A stretch of 64,000 nt of DNA from SKVR01 sp964491395. GTDB taxonomy: Bacteria > Bacteroidota > Bacteroidia > Bacteroidales > UBA7960. Shown piece by piece: positions 43,834-52,056 of the stretch (positions are counted from its first letter, which is position 1; every line of letters starts with the position of its first letter). The translations under genes were made by a program, and so were the position numbers. The notes beneath the pieces were generated by a model, which worked only from the letters and a program-made list of their open reading frames with translations, ran no database searches and was not told the origin of the DNA. The stretch lies in contig CAZBGI010000011.1 of NCBI GenBank assembly GCA_964491395.1, positions 1 through 64,000 of the forward strand, read 5' to 3'.

Positions 43834-44754
43834 TCAGGCCCTGGTATCTTCTCCCGATAAAATATTCAGGTAGTTGAGGTAGCGTTTGTAATTGATCTCA
43901 CCCTTCTCCACTTTCTCTTTTACTGCGCAACCAGGTTCGTGTGCGTGAGTGCAATTGTCAAACCTGCACTGATTTAACAAATCACGCATTTCAGGGAAAT
44001 AATGGCAAAGCTCCCAATCTTCAAAATCCACAAGCCCAAACTCCTTTATGCCGGGAGTATCAATAATAAATCCCCCCTCTGACAAGGGAAACATTTCCGC
44101 AAACGTAGTGGTGTGTTTTCCTTTGAGATGTGTGAGAGATATTTGAGCCGTTTTCAATGTCAGACCAGGTTCAATGGCATTGATGAGGGTTGATTTTCCT
44201 ACTCCCGAGTGTCCTGAAAGCAAGGATGTTTTATCCTTGATCAGCTCGCGAAACGCTCCAAGATTGTGCTTTTTCAAGGCACTGACCTTCAGACATTCGT
44301 ATCCCAAAGGAGCATAAACGGATATCAGTTCATCCAGCATGGCAAGCTCTTCCTCCTCATATAAATCTGTTTTATTGAAAACGATGCAGGCTTTCACGCT
44401 ATAGGCTTCACAATTTACCAGAAATCGATCAATAAAACCCGTTGAGGTTCGGGGAACATACAATGTGGCAATTAAAACAGCCTGATCAAGATTGGCAGCT
44501 ATTACCTGGCTTTTGCGACTAAGGTTGGTGGATTTACGGATAATGTGGTTTTTGCGATCCAGAATCTGGGTAATGATTCCGGTTTGCTGATCAGGTTCTG
44601 GTGCATAAATCACCCTATCTCCTACTGCCACGGGATTTGTAGCACGTGAGCCTTCCATTTTGAATTTGCCCCTGAGCCGGCAATCAAGGGTATGTCCGTC
44701 TTCATCCAGCACCTTGTACCAGCTTCCGGTAGATTTTATTACTGTTCCTTTCAA
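43834..44754 (-). CDS. rsgA: ribosome small subunit-dependent GTPase A
   Basis: A 306-residue circularly permuted GTPase that checks maturation of the 30S subunit. The OB fold covers about 1-65. The permuted order is clear: G4 NKTD at 127-130, then G1 GHSGVGKS at 181-188, then G3 DTPG at 232-235. The C-terminal zinc site follows with CRFDNCTHAHEPGC. It lies upstream of dtd and the MazG-like gene on the same strand, with a 125-base gap. Confidence 0.97.
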   Translation of the reverse strand: MKGTVIKSTGSWYKVLDEDGHTLDCRLRGKFKMEGSRATNPVAVGDRVIYAPEPDQQTGIITQILDRKNHIIRKSTNLSRKSQVIAANLDQAVLIATLYVPRTSTGFIDRFLVNCEAYSVKACIVFNKTDLYEEEELAMLDELISVYAPLGYECLKVSALKKHNLGAFRELIKDKTSLLSGHSGVGKSTLINAIEPGLTLKTAQISLTHLKGKHTTTFAEMFPLSEGGFIIDTPGIKEFGLVDFEDWELCHYFPEMRDLLNQCRFDNCTHAHEPGCAVKEKVEKGEINYKRYLNYLNILSGEDTRA

Positions 44755-45029
44755 AGATAGTATTGAGTTTGGTGATTATTGTTTGTCTATGCAATAAAAA
44801 ATTAAAATTAGAAAAAATATACAGAACTTATCAAGGCTTCAGGACAATTTGTTTTTCGTTGCCTTCTTTTTTTACTATATTAAGAAGTTTGATTCCTATT
44901 TAATAGAAGCAGGGTGGCTGTCTTTTTTTATCTTTGACAAGTATTCCGGACAAAGCTCATTGTTTGTTCTTTTTAGCCATTTATTTTCAGATAAAAGAAA
45001 GCTTTTTCATACATTTTTAATTATACAGA

Positions 45030-46022
45030 ATGGCCAATACTATCAATTGGGGCATTATAGGCTGTGGAGCAGTAACCGAGAAGAAAAGTGGTCCGGCCTT
45101 CAACAAAGTCAAGGGTTCGAAACTAATGGCCGTCATGCGCCGTGACAGGGACAAAGCGATGGACTACGCGCTTCGCCACAAAGTCCCCCGCTTTTATGAT
45201 CATGCCCAGGATTTGATCCAGGATCCCGAAGTAAATGCAGTTTATGTTGCCACGCCTCCCGATTCTCATAAAGATTATGCCATAAGTGCCATGAAAGCAG
45301 GGAAACCGGTTTATGTGGAAAAGCCCATGGCACTTAATCATGCGCAATGCCTGGAGATGATAAAAGTATCAGAAGAAACCGGCATTCCGCTATTTGTAGC
45401 ATATTACAGACGAAGACTGCCGGGTTTTGTAAAAATCAAAGAACTAATAGATTCCGGCACAATCGGGAAACCTTTATATTTTGCCATCCGCTACTTTTCT
45501 CCTGCCAGCAAGACAGACTCAACCACTCCTTTGCCCTGGCGGGTAATTCCTGAAAAATCAGGAGGCGGATACCTTCATGACCTGGGTAGTCATCATCTCG
45601 ATTTGATTGATTACCTGCTGGGCCCCCTGGAGAAGGTTACGGCACTGGCGGTTAACCAACATAACCTTTATGAACCCGACGATTTTATTTCTGCCGGTTT
45701 TACCGGCCAAAACAAGATAACAGGGCATGGAATATGGAGCTTTGCAGCACCTGACCATGCTACAGAAGATTATATGGAGATTATCGGAGATAAAGGAAAA
45801 ATAACTTTTTCATGCTTTGGCTTCACTCACACACGATTGATTATAAACGGACGCTCACGCTACTTTGTCAACAAACGTCCTCAACATGTGCAGCAGAATT
45901 TAATTCAAAGCATTGTAAACGAACTGCACGGAACAGGAGAATGTCCCAGTAAAGGAGTAAGTGCTGCCCGAACCAGCCGCATATTGGATGAAATGGTTAA
46001 TTCGGCATCCGGTAATGAGTAA
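45030..46022 (+). CDS. Gfo/Idh/MocA family NAD(P)-dependent oxidoreductase
   Basis: A 330-residue sugar or inositol dehydrogenase-like enzyme. The Rossmann motif GIIGCGAV opens the protein. The conserved VYVEKPMALN (EKP motif) lies near residue 92, and the catalytic-region motif GGGYLHDLGSHHLDLIDYLLG near 175-195 contains the expected Asp/His pair. No signal peptide is present, unlike many secreted Bacteroidota Gfo/Idh proteins. Substrate unknown. The gldA gene starts 18 bases after its stop. Confidence 0.92.
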   Translation: MANTINWGIIGCGAVTEKKSGPAFNKVKGSKLMAVMRRDRDKAMDYALRHKVPRFYDHAQDLIQDPEVNAVYVATPPDSHKDYAISAMKAGKPVYVEKPMALNHAQCLEMIKVSEETGIPLFVAYYRRRLPGFVKIKELIDSGTIGKPLYFAIRYFSPASKTDSTTPLPWRVIPEKSGGGYLHDLGSHHLDLIDYLLGPLEKVTALAVNQHNLYEPDDFISAGFTGQNKITGHGIWSFAAPDHATEDYMEIIGDKGKITFSCFGFTHTRLIINGRSRYFVNKRPQHVQQNLIQSIVNELHGTGECPSKGVSAARTSRILDEMVNSASGNE

Positions 46023-46040
46023 ATCAAAAAACAAAGACAC

Positions 46041-46955
46041 ATGACTTTAACAGTAAAAAATGTTACCAAAACATACGGTACACAAAAGGCACTCAACGAT
46101 GTATCCCTGGAAGTAAAGCAGGGTGAAATTGTGGCATTGCTCGGCCCCAACGGGGCCGGTAAAAGCACGATGATGAAAATCATTACCTGTTACATACCCC
46201 AAAATCAGGGTGATGTATGGGTATATAACCATAATGTGGTTACGGATTCCTTAAAGGTACGCGAACAGGTGGGCTATTTACCCGAAAACAACCCGTTGTA
46301 TCCTGACATGTACGTACGTGAATATCTGACATTTGTTGCCGGCCTGCATAAATTAGGTAAAAAAACCCGGGAAAGAGTTGATCAAATGATCGAACAAACA
46401 GGACTTACTGTGGAGCAGCACAAAAAAATTGGTGCTTTGTCTAAAGGCTACCGCCAAAGGGTAGGCATCGCTCAAGCCCTTATTCACGATCCCCGTGTAC
46501 TCATTTTGGATGAACCCACTTCCGGGCTTGACCCTAATCAATTGGTAGATATCAGAGAACTGATCAGGGAAACCGGCAGGCATAAAACAGTGCTTTTGTC
46601 TACCCACATCATGCAGGAAGTAGAAGCGGTTTGCGACAGGGTAATCATCATCAATAAGGGGAAAATAGTGGCAGATGCCCCTACTCATGAATTGCAGTTG
46701 CTCAACAAAAGCAATCGGGTAATCACAATTGAACTGGAGCAAGCCAGGGATTTTGAAGTGTTGAAAACACTACCCGAAATACTTGATGTTCAGCAACAGA
46801 GTGAAAAGACAGCCAAAATATTCACCCAAAGTAATAAAGATATGCGGGGAGATCTCTTCAGATTTGCCGTTTCCCATGAATGGGTAATTGTTGCTATGGG
46901 ATATGAAGATCAAAGCATTGAGCAGGTATTCAGGCAGCTGACATTTGAAGTTTAA
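46041..46955 (+). CDS. gldA: gliding-motility-type ABC transporter ATPase GldA
   Basis: A 304-residue ATPase with Walker A GPNGAGKS, signature LSKGYRQRVGIAQA, Walker B VLILDEPTSGLDPNQLV and switch His in LSTHIMQEVE. The ~90-residue tail after the ATPase core and the overall wording fit the GldA group, which with GldF and GldG forms a complex linked to gliding in Flavobacteria. gldF and gldG are not adjacent. Whether the organism glides cannot be told; orthologues occur in non-gliding members too. Confidence 0.85.
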   Translation: MTLTVKNVTKTYGTQKALNDVSLEVKQGEIVALLGPNGAGKSTMMKIITCYIPQNQGDVWVYNHNVVTDSLKVREQVGYLPENNPLYPDMYVREYLTFVAGLHKLGKKTRERVDQMIEQTGLTVEQHKKIGALSKGYRQRVGIAQALIHDPRVLILDEPTSGLDPNQLVDIRELIRETGRHKTVLLSTHIMQEVEAVCDRVIIINKGKIVADAPTHELQLLNKSNRVITIELEQARDFEVLKTLPEILDVQQQSEKTAKIFTQSNKDMRGDLFRFAVSHEWVIVAMGYEDQSIEQVFRQLTFEV

Positions 46956-46959
46956 AGCT

Positions 46960-46987
46960 TTTGTTAAACAATTAATGCTTACCTTTG
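46960..46987 (+). promoter_or_regulatory. metK promoter
   Basis: TTTG at 46960-46963 and TACCTTTG at 46980-46987, 16 bases apart, match both Bacteroidota promoter elements. Transcription should begin near 46993, giving an AT-rich leader of about 45 bases before the ATG at 47038. There is no room for a SAM riboswitch. Confidence 0.65.
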
Positions 46988-47037
46988 CCGGGCGAAATTT
47001 TAAATTATTTATTTTAACTATAATTATTTTCAATAAT

Positions 47038-48357
47038 ATGGGCTATTTGTTTACGTCTGAATCCGTATCAGAAGGACATCCGGATAAAATAGCGGATCAA
47101 ATTTCCGATGCACTGCTCGATGAGTTTTTGCGCCAGGACCCCGAATCAAAAGTAGCATGTGAAACCATGGTTACTACCGGTTTGGTTGTTTGCAGCGGGG
47201 AAGTAAAAACCCGTGCATGGGTAGATATTCAAAATGTTGTAAGAGAAGTATTAAAAGATATTGGCTATACCGACTCTGCCTATAAGTTCGAAGCAGATTC
47301 CTGTGGTGTTATTTCTGCCATTCATGAACAGTCACCCGACATCAGCCAGGGTGTGGTAAGAGAAACAGAAGAGGAACAAGGAGCGGGAGACCAGGGAATG
47401 ATGTTTGGATATGCATCAAGGGAAACTGATGAATATATGCCCCTAACCCTTGATTTATCTCACATTTTGTTACAGGAACTTGCAGCTATCAGGAAAGAAG
47501 GAGAGTTAATGACTTACCTGAGGCCTGATTCTAAAGCCCAGGTTACTGTAGAGTATGACGATGATCACAAACCTGTTCGCATAGATACCATTGTAATATC
47601 AACTCAACATGATGAATTCATTCTTCCGGAAAACGGTACTCTCCTGGCAAGAAGAACGGCAGAATCAAAGATGCAGACCCGCATAAAAGAAGACATCGAG
47701 AAATACATCATTCCCCGGGCTGCCGAAGTATTGCCCGATCGCTTACGCCCCTTGTTTACCAATGGCTTCAGGTTGCTGGTCAATCCCACAGGGAAGTTTG
47801 TTATTGGGGGTCCTCATGGAGATAGTGGCCTGACAGGTCGGAAAATCATTGTAGATACTTACGGAGGGAAAGGAGCCCACGGTGGAGGAGCTTTTTCCGG
47901 CAAAGATTCCAGTAAAGTGGACCGGTCGGCCGCTTATGCCACACGCCATATCGCCAAAAACATCGTGGCTGCAGGCATTGCCAACGAAATCCTGGTTCAG
48001 GTAGCATATGCTATTGGCGTAGCCCAACCGGTGGGCATATATGTAAATACTTTTGGAACTGCGAAAGTAAACCTCAATGACAAACAAATTGCTGAAAAAA
48101 TAAATCAGATATTTGATTTGAGGCCCTTCGCTATTATTAAACGATTTGGCCTTAAGAATCCTGTTTTCCTTCCCACCACCACCTATGGTCATTTTGGAAG
48201 AACTCCTTTTACCAAAGAAATTCAGGTGGCATACGAAGACAATGAAACTTACAAAAAAGTAGTGGACGGAAAAGAACTCATTTTCAAAAAAGCTGAGTTC
48301 TTTGCATGGGAAAAAACAGACTATATTGATCAGATTAAGTCTGAATTTGGCCTCTGA
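47038..48357 (+). CDS. metK: S-adenosylmethionine synthetase
   Basis: A 439-residue enzyme making S-adenosylmethionine from methionine and ATP. It starts MGYLFTSESVSEGHPDKIADQ, with the ATP-binding GHPDK. Other motifs are GAGDQGMMFGYA, TGRKIIVDTYGG and GGGAFSGKDSSKVDRSAAY, all complete. It is longer than the E. coli enzyme (about 384), as is usual in Bacteroidota. An in-frame extension of 31 residues overlaps the end of gldA and the promoter and is rejected. The last 28 bases overlap the end of nadD on the other strand. Confidence 0.97.
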   Translation: MGYLFTSESVSEGHPDKIADQISDALLDEFLRQDPESKVACETMVTTGLVVCSGEVKTRAWVDIQNVVREVLKDIGYTDSAYKFEADSCGVISAIHEQSPDISQGVVRETEEEQGAGDQGMMFGYASRETDEYMPLTLDLSHILLQELAAIRKEGELMTYLRPDSKAQVTVEYDDDHKPVRIDTIVISTQHDEFILPENGTLLARRTAESKMQTRIKEDIEKYIIPRAAEVLPDRLRPLFTNGFRLLVNPTGKFVIGGPHGDSGLTGRKIIVDTYGGKGAHGGGAFSGKDSSKVDRSAAYATRHIAKNIVAAGIANEILVQVAYAIGVAQPVGIYVNTFGTAKVNLNDKQIAEKINQIFDLRPFAIIKRFGLKNPVFLPTTTYGHFGRTPFTKEIQVAYEDNETYKKVVDGKELIFKKAEFFAWEKTDYIDQIKSEFGL

Positions 48358-48926
48358 TAAAGTTTGTTTTTGCAAATAAAGTCATACACCTTTTCAGGAA
48401 CCCTAAATCTTGCCGACAAGCCTTCGGCAAGATTTTTTCTTATATCCGTGGAGGAGATCTCCACTACCGGAGCATGGGTTATGTGCATATTGGGGTAATG
48501 ATCAAACCGGGTACTTTCATATCCCAACCGTGGATACACATACACAGGAAGCATTTCCAGTATTTCCTCCCAGTTTTTCCATTTATCAAACTCCTGCAAA
48601 TTGTCAGCACCTATTAACAAAGCAAAGCTTTTATCAGGATATTCCTCGTGCAGCCTGAGCAGGGTTTTATGAGTATAGGTGGGCCTGGGCATGTCGAACT
48701 CTGTATCGCAAACCCTGAAGCCCTTGAAACCTTCAACAGCAAGTTCAAGCATAGCCTTCCGCAAGCTCTCATGGGTAAGTTTTTTATCGGCCTTAAAGGG
48801 ATTTTGCGGAGAGATTACGAACCACAGTTCGTCTATCTCAGGCAAATTAAGAAAATACTCCGCAATAACAAGATGGCCTGTATGCACAGGGTCGTAAGAT
48901 CCAAAAAAAAGCGCGGTTTTACCCAT
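48330..48926 (-). CDS. nadD: nicotinate-nucleotide adenylyltransferase
   Basis: A 198-residue enzyme that makes deamido-NAD from nicotinate mononucleotide and ATP. The nucleotidyltransferase signature is FFGSYDPVHTGHLVIAEYF (GSxDPxHxGH), and the second ATP motif is EISSTDIRKNLAEG. Length is normal. The last nine codons overlap the 3' end of metK in antisense. It follows gmk by 12 bases in the yicC-gmk-nadD unit. Confidence 0.97.
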   Translation of the reverse strand: MGKTALFFGSYDPVHTGHLVIAEYFLNLPEIDELWFVISPQNPFKADKKLTHESLRKAMLELAVEGFKGFRVCDTEFDMPRPTYTHKTLLRLHEEYPDKSFALLIGADNLQEFDKWKNWEEILEMLPVYVYPRLGYESTRFDHYPNMHITHAPVVEISSTDIRKNLAEGLSARFRVPEKVYDFICKNKLYQRPNSDLI

Positions 48927-48938
48927 AGGAGCAGACTT

Positions 48939-49517
48939 TTATGCAGAGTGCAGGAAACTGGTAAATATTTCCCTCGTGAGATGGATGGCCATTTCCAGGT
49001 CATCATTTACAACGGTTGCATCAAACCGGGGAGCAAATCCCATTTCAAACTCAGCTTTATTGATTCTTTTATCCATGCTTTCCTGGTTTTCGGTTCCTCG
49101 TTCGCAAAGCCTGTTTCGCAACTCATCAACCGAGGGAGGCATAATGAAGAGTGCCAGAGCGTTTTCGGGATATTGTCGTTTGATATTTAACCCTCCCACC
49201 ACATCAACATCAAAAACAACATGTTTGCCGTTGTTCCATATCCGTTGTACCTCTGACCGGAGCGTCCCATAGAAACTGCCCGGATAGACCTCCTCCCATT
49301 CCAGGAAGGCATCTTCGGCAATTTTCTGCCTAAACTCCTTTTCAGTCAGGAAATAATAATCCTTTCCATGTACTTCACCATTTCTAGGAGGCCTGCTACA
49401 GGCAGAAACAGAAAACTCAAGTTGAGGGAAGTCAGGCAGTACAGATTTAACGATGGTGGTTTTACCTGTACCTGATGGGGCACAGATGATGATTAACTTA
49501 CCTTTTGTATTACTCAT
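48939..49517 (-). CDS. gmk: guanylate kinase
   Basis: A 192-residue GMP kinase. The P-loop is APSGTGKTTIV near the N-terminus; the GMP-binding region has SRPPRNGEVHGKDYYFL and GSFYGT. The segment VVFDVDVVGGLNIK and the lid RGTENQESMDKRI complete the family pattern. It starts three bases after the yicC stop, so the two are tightly coupled. Confidence 0.97.
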   Translation of the reverse strand: MSNTKGKLIIICAPSGTGKTTIVKSVLPDFPQLEFSVSACSRPPRNGEVHGKDYYFLTEKEFRQKIAEDAFLEWEEVYPGSFYGTLRSEVQRIWNNGKHVVFDVDVVGGLNIKRQYPENALALFIMPPSVDELRNRLCERGTENQESMDKRINKAEFEMGFAPRFDATVVNDDLEMAIHLTREIFTSFLHSA

Positions 49518-49520
49518 AGT

Positions 49521-50396
49521 TTATAATACATTCATCAATTGTTCTTTTATCTTTTCCAGCTCATCTTTCATTTGCACAACGATTTTCTGAATAGAAGCGT
49601 CATTGGCTTTGCTTCCAATGGTATTGATTTCGCGTCCGATTTCCTGGGCGATAAAAACAAGCTTCTTCCCTCCTGCTCCATGACTGTTAAGCGTTTCGTT
49701 GAAATAGTCAAGGTGTTTTTCCAGTCTTACCTTTTCTTCAGTAACATCAAGCTTTTCTAAATAGAAAATTACTTCCTGTTCAAAGCGATTCTGATCAATG
49801 CGCACATCCTCTGATATTTCTTTTAGTGAGCGGATAATTCGATCCCTGATGTTCTCGATTCGCTGCTTTTCGAAAGGTTCAATACTTTCAAGCAGGTTCC
49901 TGATGGTGATTTCTCTTGCCAGTATATCATCAAACAAATGTTTTCCTTCGGACTGTCGAAACTGAACCACTTGTTGCGCGGCCTCCTTAACACACTCCTC
50001 CAGTGCAGACCATTCGGAAGAATCGGGTTCTTCCTGCTGAGGTTTTAGCACTTCGGGCAGCCGCAACAGATCAGGAAAGAAATTATCTGAGAGTTCAACT
50101 TCAGCCAGACTTGCCGCGTTTTTCATCTCCTTAAAGTAGTGCAACAACAAAGGGGTGTTAATGGCATACGATGCATTCTCATCTGTACATTCCAGGGTAA
50201 CTATAAGTTCTACTTTGCCTCTCTCCAGAAGATGTCCCAGCATACCTCGCAAGGTATTTTCACGCTCTCTGTAAACAGAGGGGATTTTAAGGCTCAGATC
50301 AAGATTTTTACTATTGAGGGTTCGGATTTCAGCTTTGATGGTTCTGTCCGTCAGTGTTGTACTGGCTTTACCAAACCCGGTCATGGATACAATCAT
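49521..50396 (-). CDS. YicC/YloC family endoribonuclease
   Basis: A 291-residue protein of the YicC/YloC family, a ribonuclease that in E. coli helps degrade small RNA. It starts MIVSMTGFGKAS, has the motif EIRTLNSKNLDLSLKIP, and ends with the DUF1732 region YFNETLNSHGAGGKKLVFIAQEIGREINTIGSKAND. It is the first gene of yicC-gmk-nadD and has a promoter at 50467-50494 with a hairpin in the leader. Confidence 0.95.
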   Translation of the reverse strand: MIVSMTGFGKASTTLTDRTIKAEIRTLNSKNLDLSLKIPSVYRERENTLRGMLGHLLERGKVELIVTLECTDENASYAINTPLLLHYFKEMKNAASLAEVELSDNFFPDLLRLPEVLKPQQEEPDSSEWSALEECVKEAAQQVVQFRQSEGKHLFDDILAREITIRNLLESIEPFEKQRIENIRDRIIRSLKEISEDVRIDQNRFEQEVIFYLEKLDVTEEKVRLEKHLDYFNETLNSHGAGGKKLVFIAQEIGREINTIGSKANDASIQKIVVQMKDELEKIKEQLMNVL

Positions 50397-50425
50397 ATCT
50401 TTTCTTTTGTTGTTATTCTCTTGTT

Positions 50426-50449
50426 AAAAAAATGCCCAAAAAAGGGCAT
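50426..50449 (-). terminator. leader hairpin with U-run upstream of yicC
   Basis: Read on the minus strand, ATGCCC and GGGCAT pair around a loop of six U's and are followed by six U's. The element lies after the predicted yicC transcription start and ends about 30 bases before its ATG. It has terminator form in a 5' leader, so it may act as an attenuator; the stem is short (6 bp). Confidence 0.5.
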
Positions 50450-50466
50450 GAACTCTATACCCCATG

Positions 50467-50494
50467 CAAAGATAACACAGAATTTCCTTTACAA
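50467..50494 (-). promoter_or_regulatory. promoter of yicC-gmk-nadD
   Basis: On the minus strand TTG (50494-50492) and TATCTTTG (50474-50467) are 17 bases apart, matching the Bacteroidota elements. The start of transcription would be near 50461. Confidence 0.58.
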
Positions 50495-50546
50495 CGCTCT
50501 TATCTGATATTCCCTGGAGAGGATTGGTTTACCACCTGCCCGATGC

Positions 50547-50580
50547 AAAAGGGGGCCATGATTAGTGCACCCCCTTTTTT
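50547..50580. terminator. terminator after the GT2 glycosyltransferase gene
   Basis: AAAAGGGGG (50547-50555) pairs with CCCCCTTTT (50570-50578) around a 14-base loop, with runs of T on the plus side and four U's on the minus side. It lies about 35 bases after the stop of the minus-strand glycosyltransferase gene and is probably its terminator. Confidence 0.65.
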
Positions 50581-50613
50581 TGGTATTTCAATCATAGCTA
50601 TGGCACGGGGAGC

Positions 50614-52056
50614 CTATTTATTATCGTCTGTTTTTTCCTCCTCGGCAAAGCCTACCCTGTCCATCTTTCCCCAGGTTTTTTCACCGATGAAATATTTAAA
50701 ATTTCCACGGATACTGAAAATAAGGATAAACGGATGATAAAAGATGGGCTCAAGCATAGAAGTGAAGAGCATTTTCACGACTTCCCGCTTTCTCTGGTAT
50801 CGGTGAAAAGATAGTTCTTCAAACAAGATGGCCCAATGGGTAAGGGTTACAGCAAAGAAGTAGACCACTCCCAGCAGCAGGAAGAAGAATGGCCAGTTGG
50901 GTATGCCCAGAAGGGCAATAATGATGAAGTAAATAATCCCGACAAATTCAAGGATAGGAGCCAGCCACTCAAAGAAGAACCAATAAGGGTGACCCATCAA
51001 TCCAAGGCTTTTGAATTTGGGGTTGAAGAAAAGCTTGAAATGAATAAAAAGACTTTCCATGGTACCCCGGGTCCAGCGGTCGCGTTGTCTTCCCAGCACC
51101 TTGAGAGAAGCAGGAACTTCCGTCCAGCATAAGGGGTCCGGAATATAAATCACCTTGTATTTTTCTTTTTGCTCAGACATATACCTTCTCATCCGCACAA
51201 TCAGCTCCATATCTTCACCCACCAGGTTGGTGTTATATCCACCCACTTTGGTGACGATGTCTCTGTTAAACATCCCAAAAGCACCTGACACCAGCAACAG
51301 ACCATTGAGTTTACTCCAGGCCATGCGTCCCATCAGAAACGAACGGGTATATTCCAGAACCTGAACACGGGGCAAAAATTTGCGGGGCAATTTTACTTCA
51401 GTAATTTTCCCGTCTTCAATTTTACAGGAATTGGCAATCCGTATAACCCCTCCGGAGGCAATGATTCTCCGGTCGGTTTCTTCCAGGAAGGGCTTGGCCA
51501 TAATAAGCAAAGCATCTTCCACCAAAACAGAGTCTACATCCACTACCGAAATATAGTCCATTTGAGAAAAGTTTATCCCTGCATTAAGGGCGTCAGCTTT
51601 TCCTCCATTCTCTTTGTCAATAACAATCAGCTTGTTGAAGGCTTTGTTGCGCGATTTATATATTCCCCTGATTCTTTGTGTTTTGATTTTCTCATCATAA
51701 ACAAATTCCACAAGTTCCAAATCATAAGCCTTGATGATTTTCTCCATGGAATTGTCGCTACTCCCATCATTGACGATTATTACCTCAAAATCATTGTAGT
51801 GCAACGAGAGCAAACTACGGATATTATCAATAATGGTCTTTCCTTCATTATATGCAGGAGCAATAACAGAAATGGAAGGAGCCAGCGGGGAAGAGAGCAA
51901 TACTTTGTAGTCAACAAAAGAATTTGTCCTTATATATTTAAGCATGGATAACGCCGAAAACACGGAAAGTGTTACGTACGATCCAAAAATGAATATGGTG
52001 ATGACAATAATTCCATTTTCGACAACAAACTGAAGGGATCTGAAAAATTCTATCAT
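50614..52056 (-). CDS. processive family 2 glycosyltransferase (PgaC/BcsA-like)
   Basis: A 480-residue membrane glycosyltransferase. One or two membrane helices precede the catalytic domain (about 12-40). The GT-A fold carries the processive D,D,D,QxxRW set: Asp97 in NDGSS, DVD at 173-175, GED at 280-282 and QRDRW at 324-328. Three or so C-terminal helices follow (about 358-415). This is the design of synthases that polymerise and export a beta-linked polysaccharide such as poly-N-acetylglucosamine or cellulose. It lacks a PilZ domain. Its start overlaps the HEAT-protein stop in ATGA, so the two are coupled. It is the last gene of the cluster. Confidence 0.92.
   Translation of the reverse strand: MIEFFRSLQFVVENGIIVITIFIFGSYVTLSVFSALSMLKYIRTNSFVDYKVLLSSPLAPSISVIAPAYNEGKTIIDNIRSLLSLHYNDFEVIIVNDGSSDNSMEKIIKAYDLELVEFVYDEKIKTQRIRGIYKSRNKAFNKLIVIDKENGGKADALNAGINFSQMDYISVVDVDSVLVEDALLIMAKPFLEETDRRIIASGGVIRIANSCKIEDGKITEVKLPRKFLPRVQVLEYTRSFLMGRMAWSKLNGLLLVSGAFGMFNRDIVTKVGGYNTNLVGEDMELIVRMRRYMSEQKEKYKVIYIPDPLCWTEVPASLKVLGRQRDRWTRGTMESLFIHFKLFFNPKFKSLGLMGHPYWFFFEWLAPILEFVGIIYFIIIALLGIPNWPFFFLLLGVVYFFAVTLTHWAILFEELSFHRYQRKREVVKMLFTSMLEPIFYHPFILIFSIRGNFKYFIGEKTWGKMDRVGFAEEEKTDDNK

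Noticed and set aside
46945..47037. 31-residue N-terminal extension of metK and a possible SAM riboswitch
   Set aside because: The extension overlaps gldA and the metK promoter; the remaining ~45-base leader is too short and AT-rich for a riboswitch.
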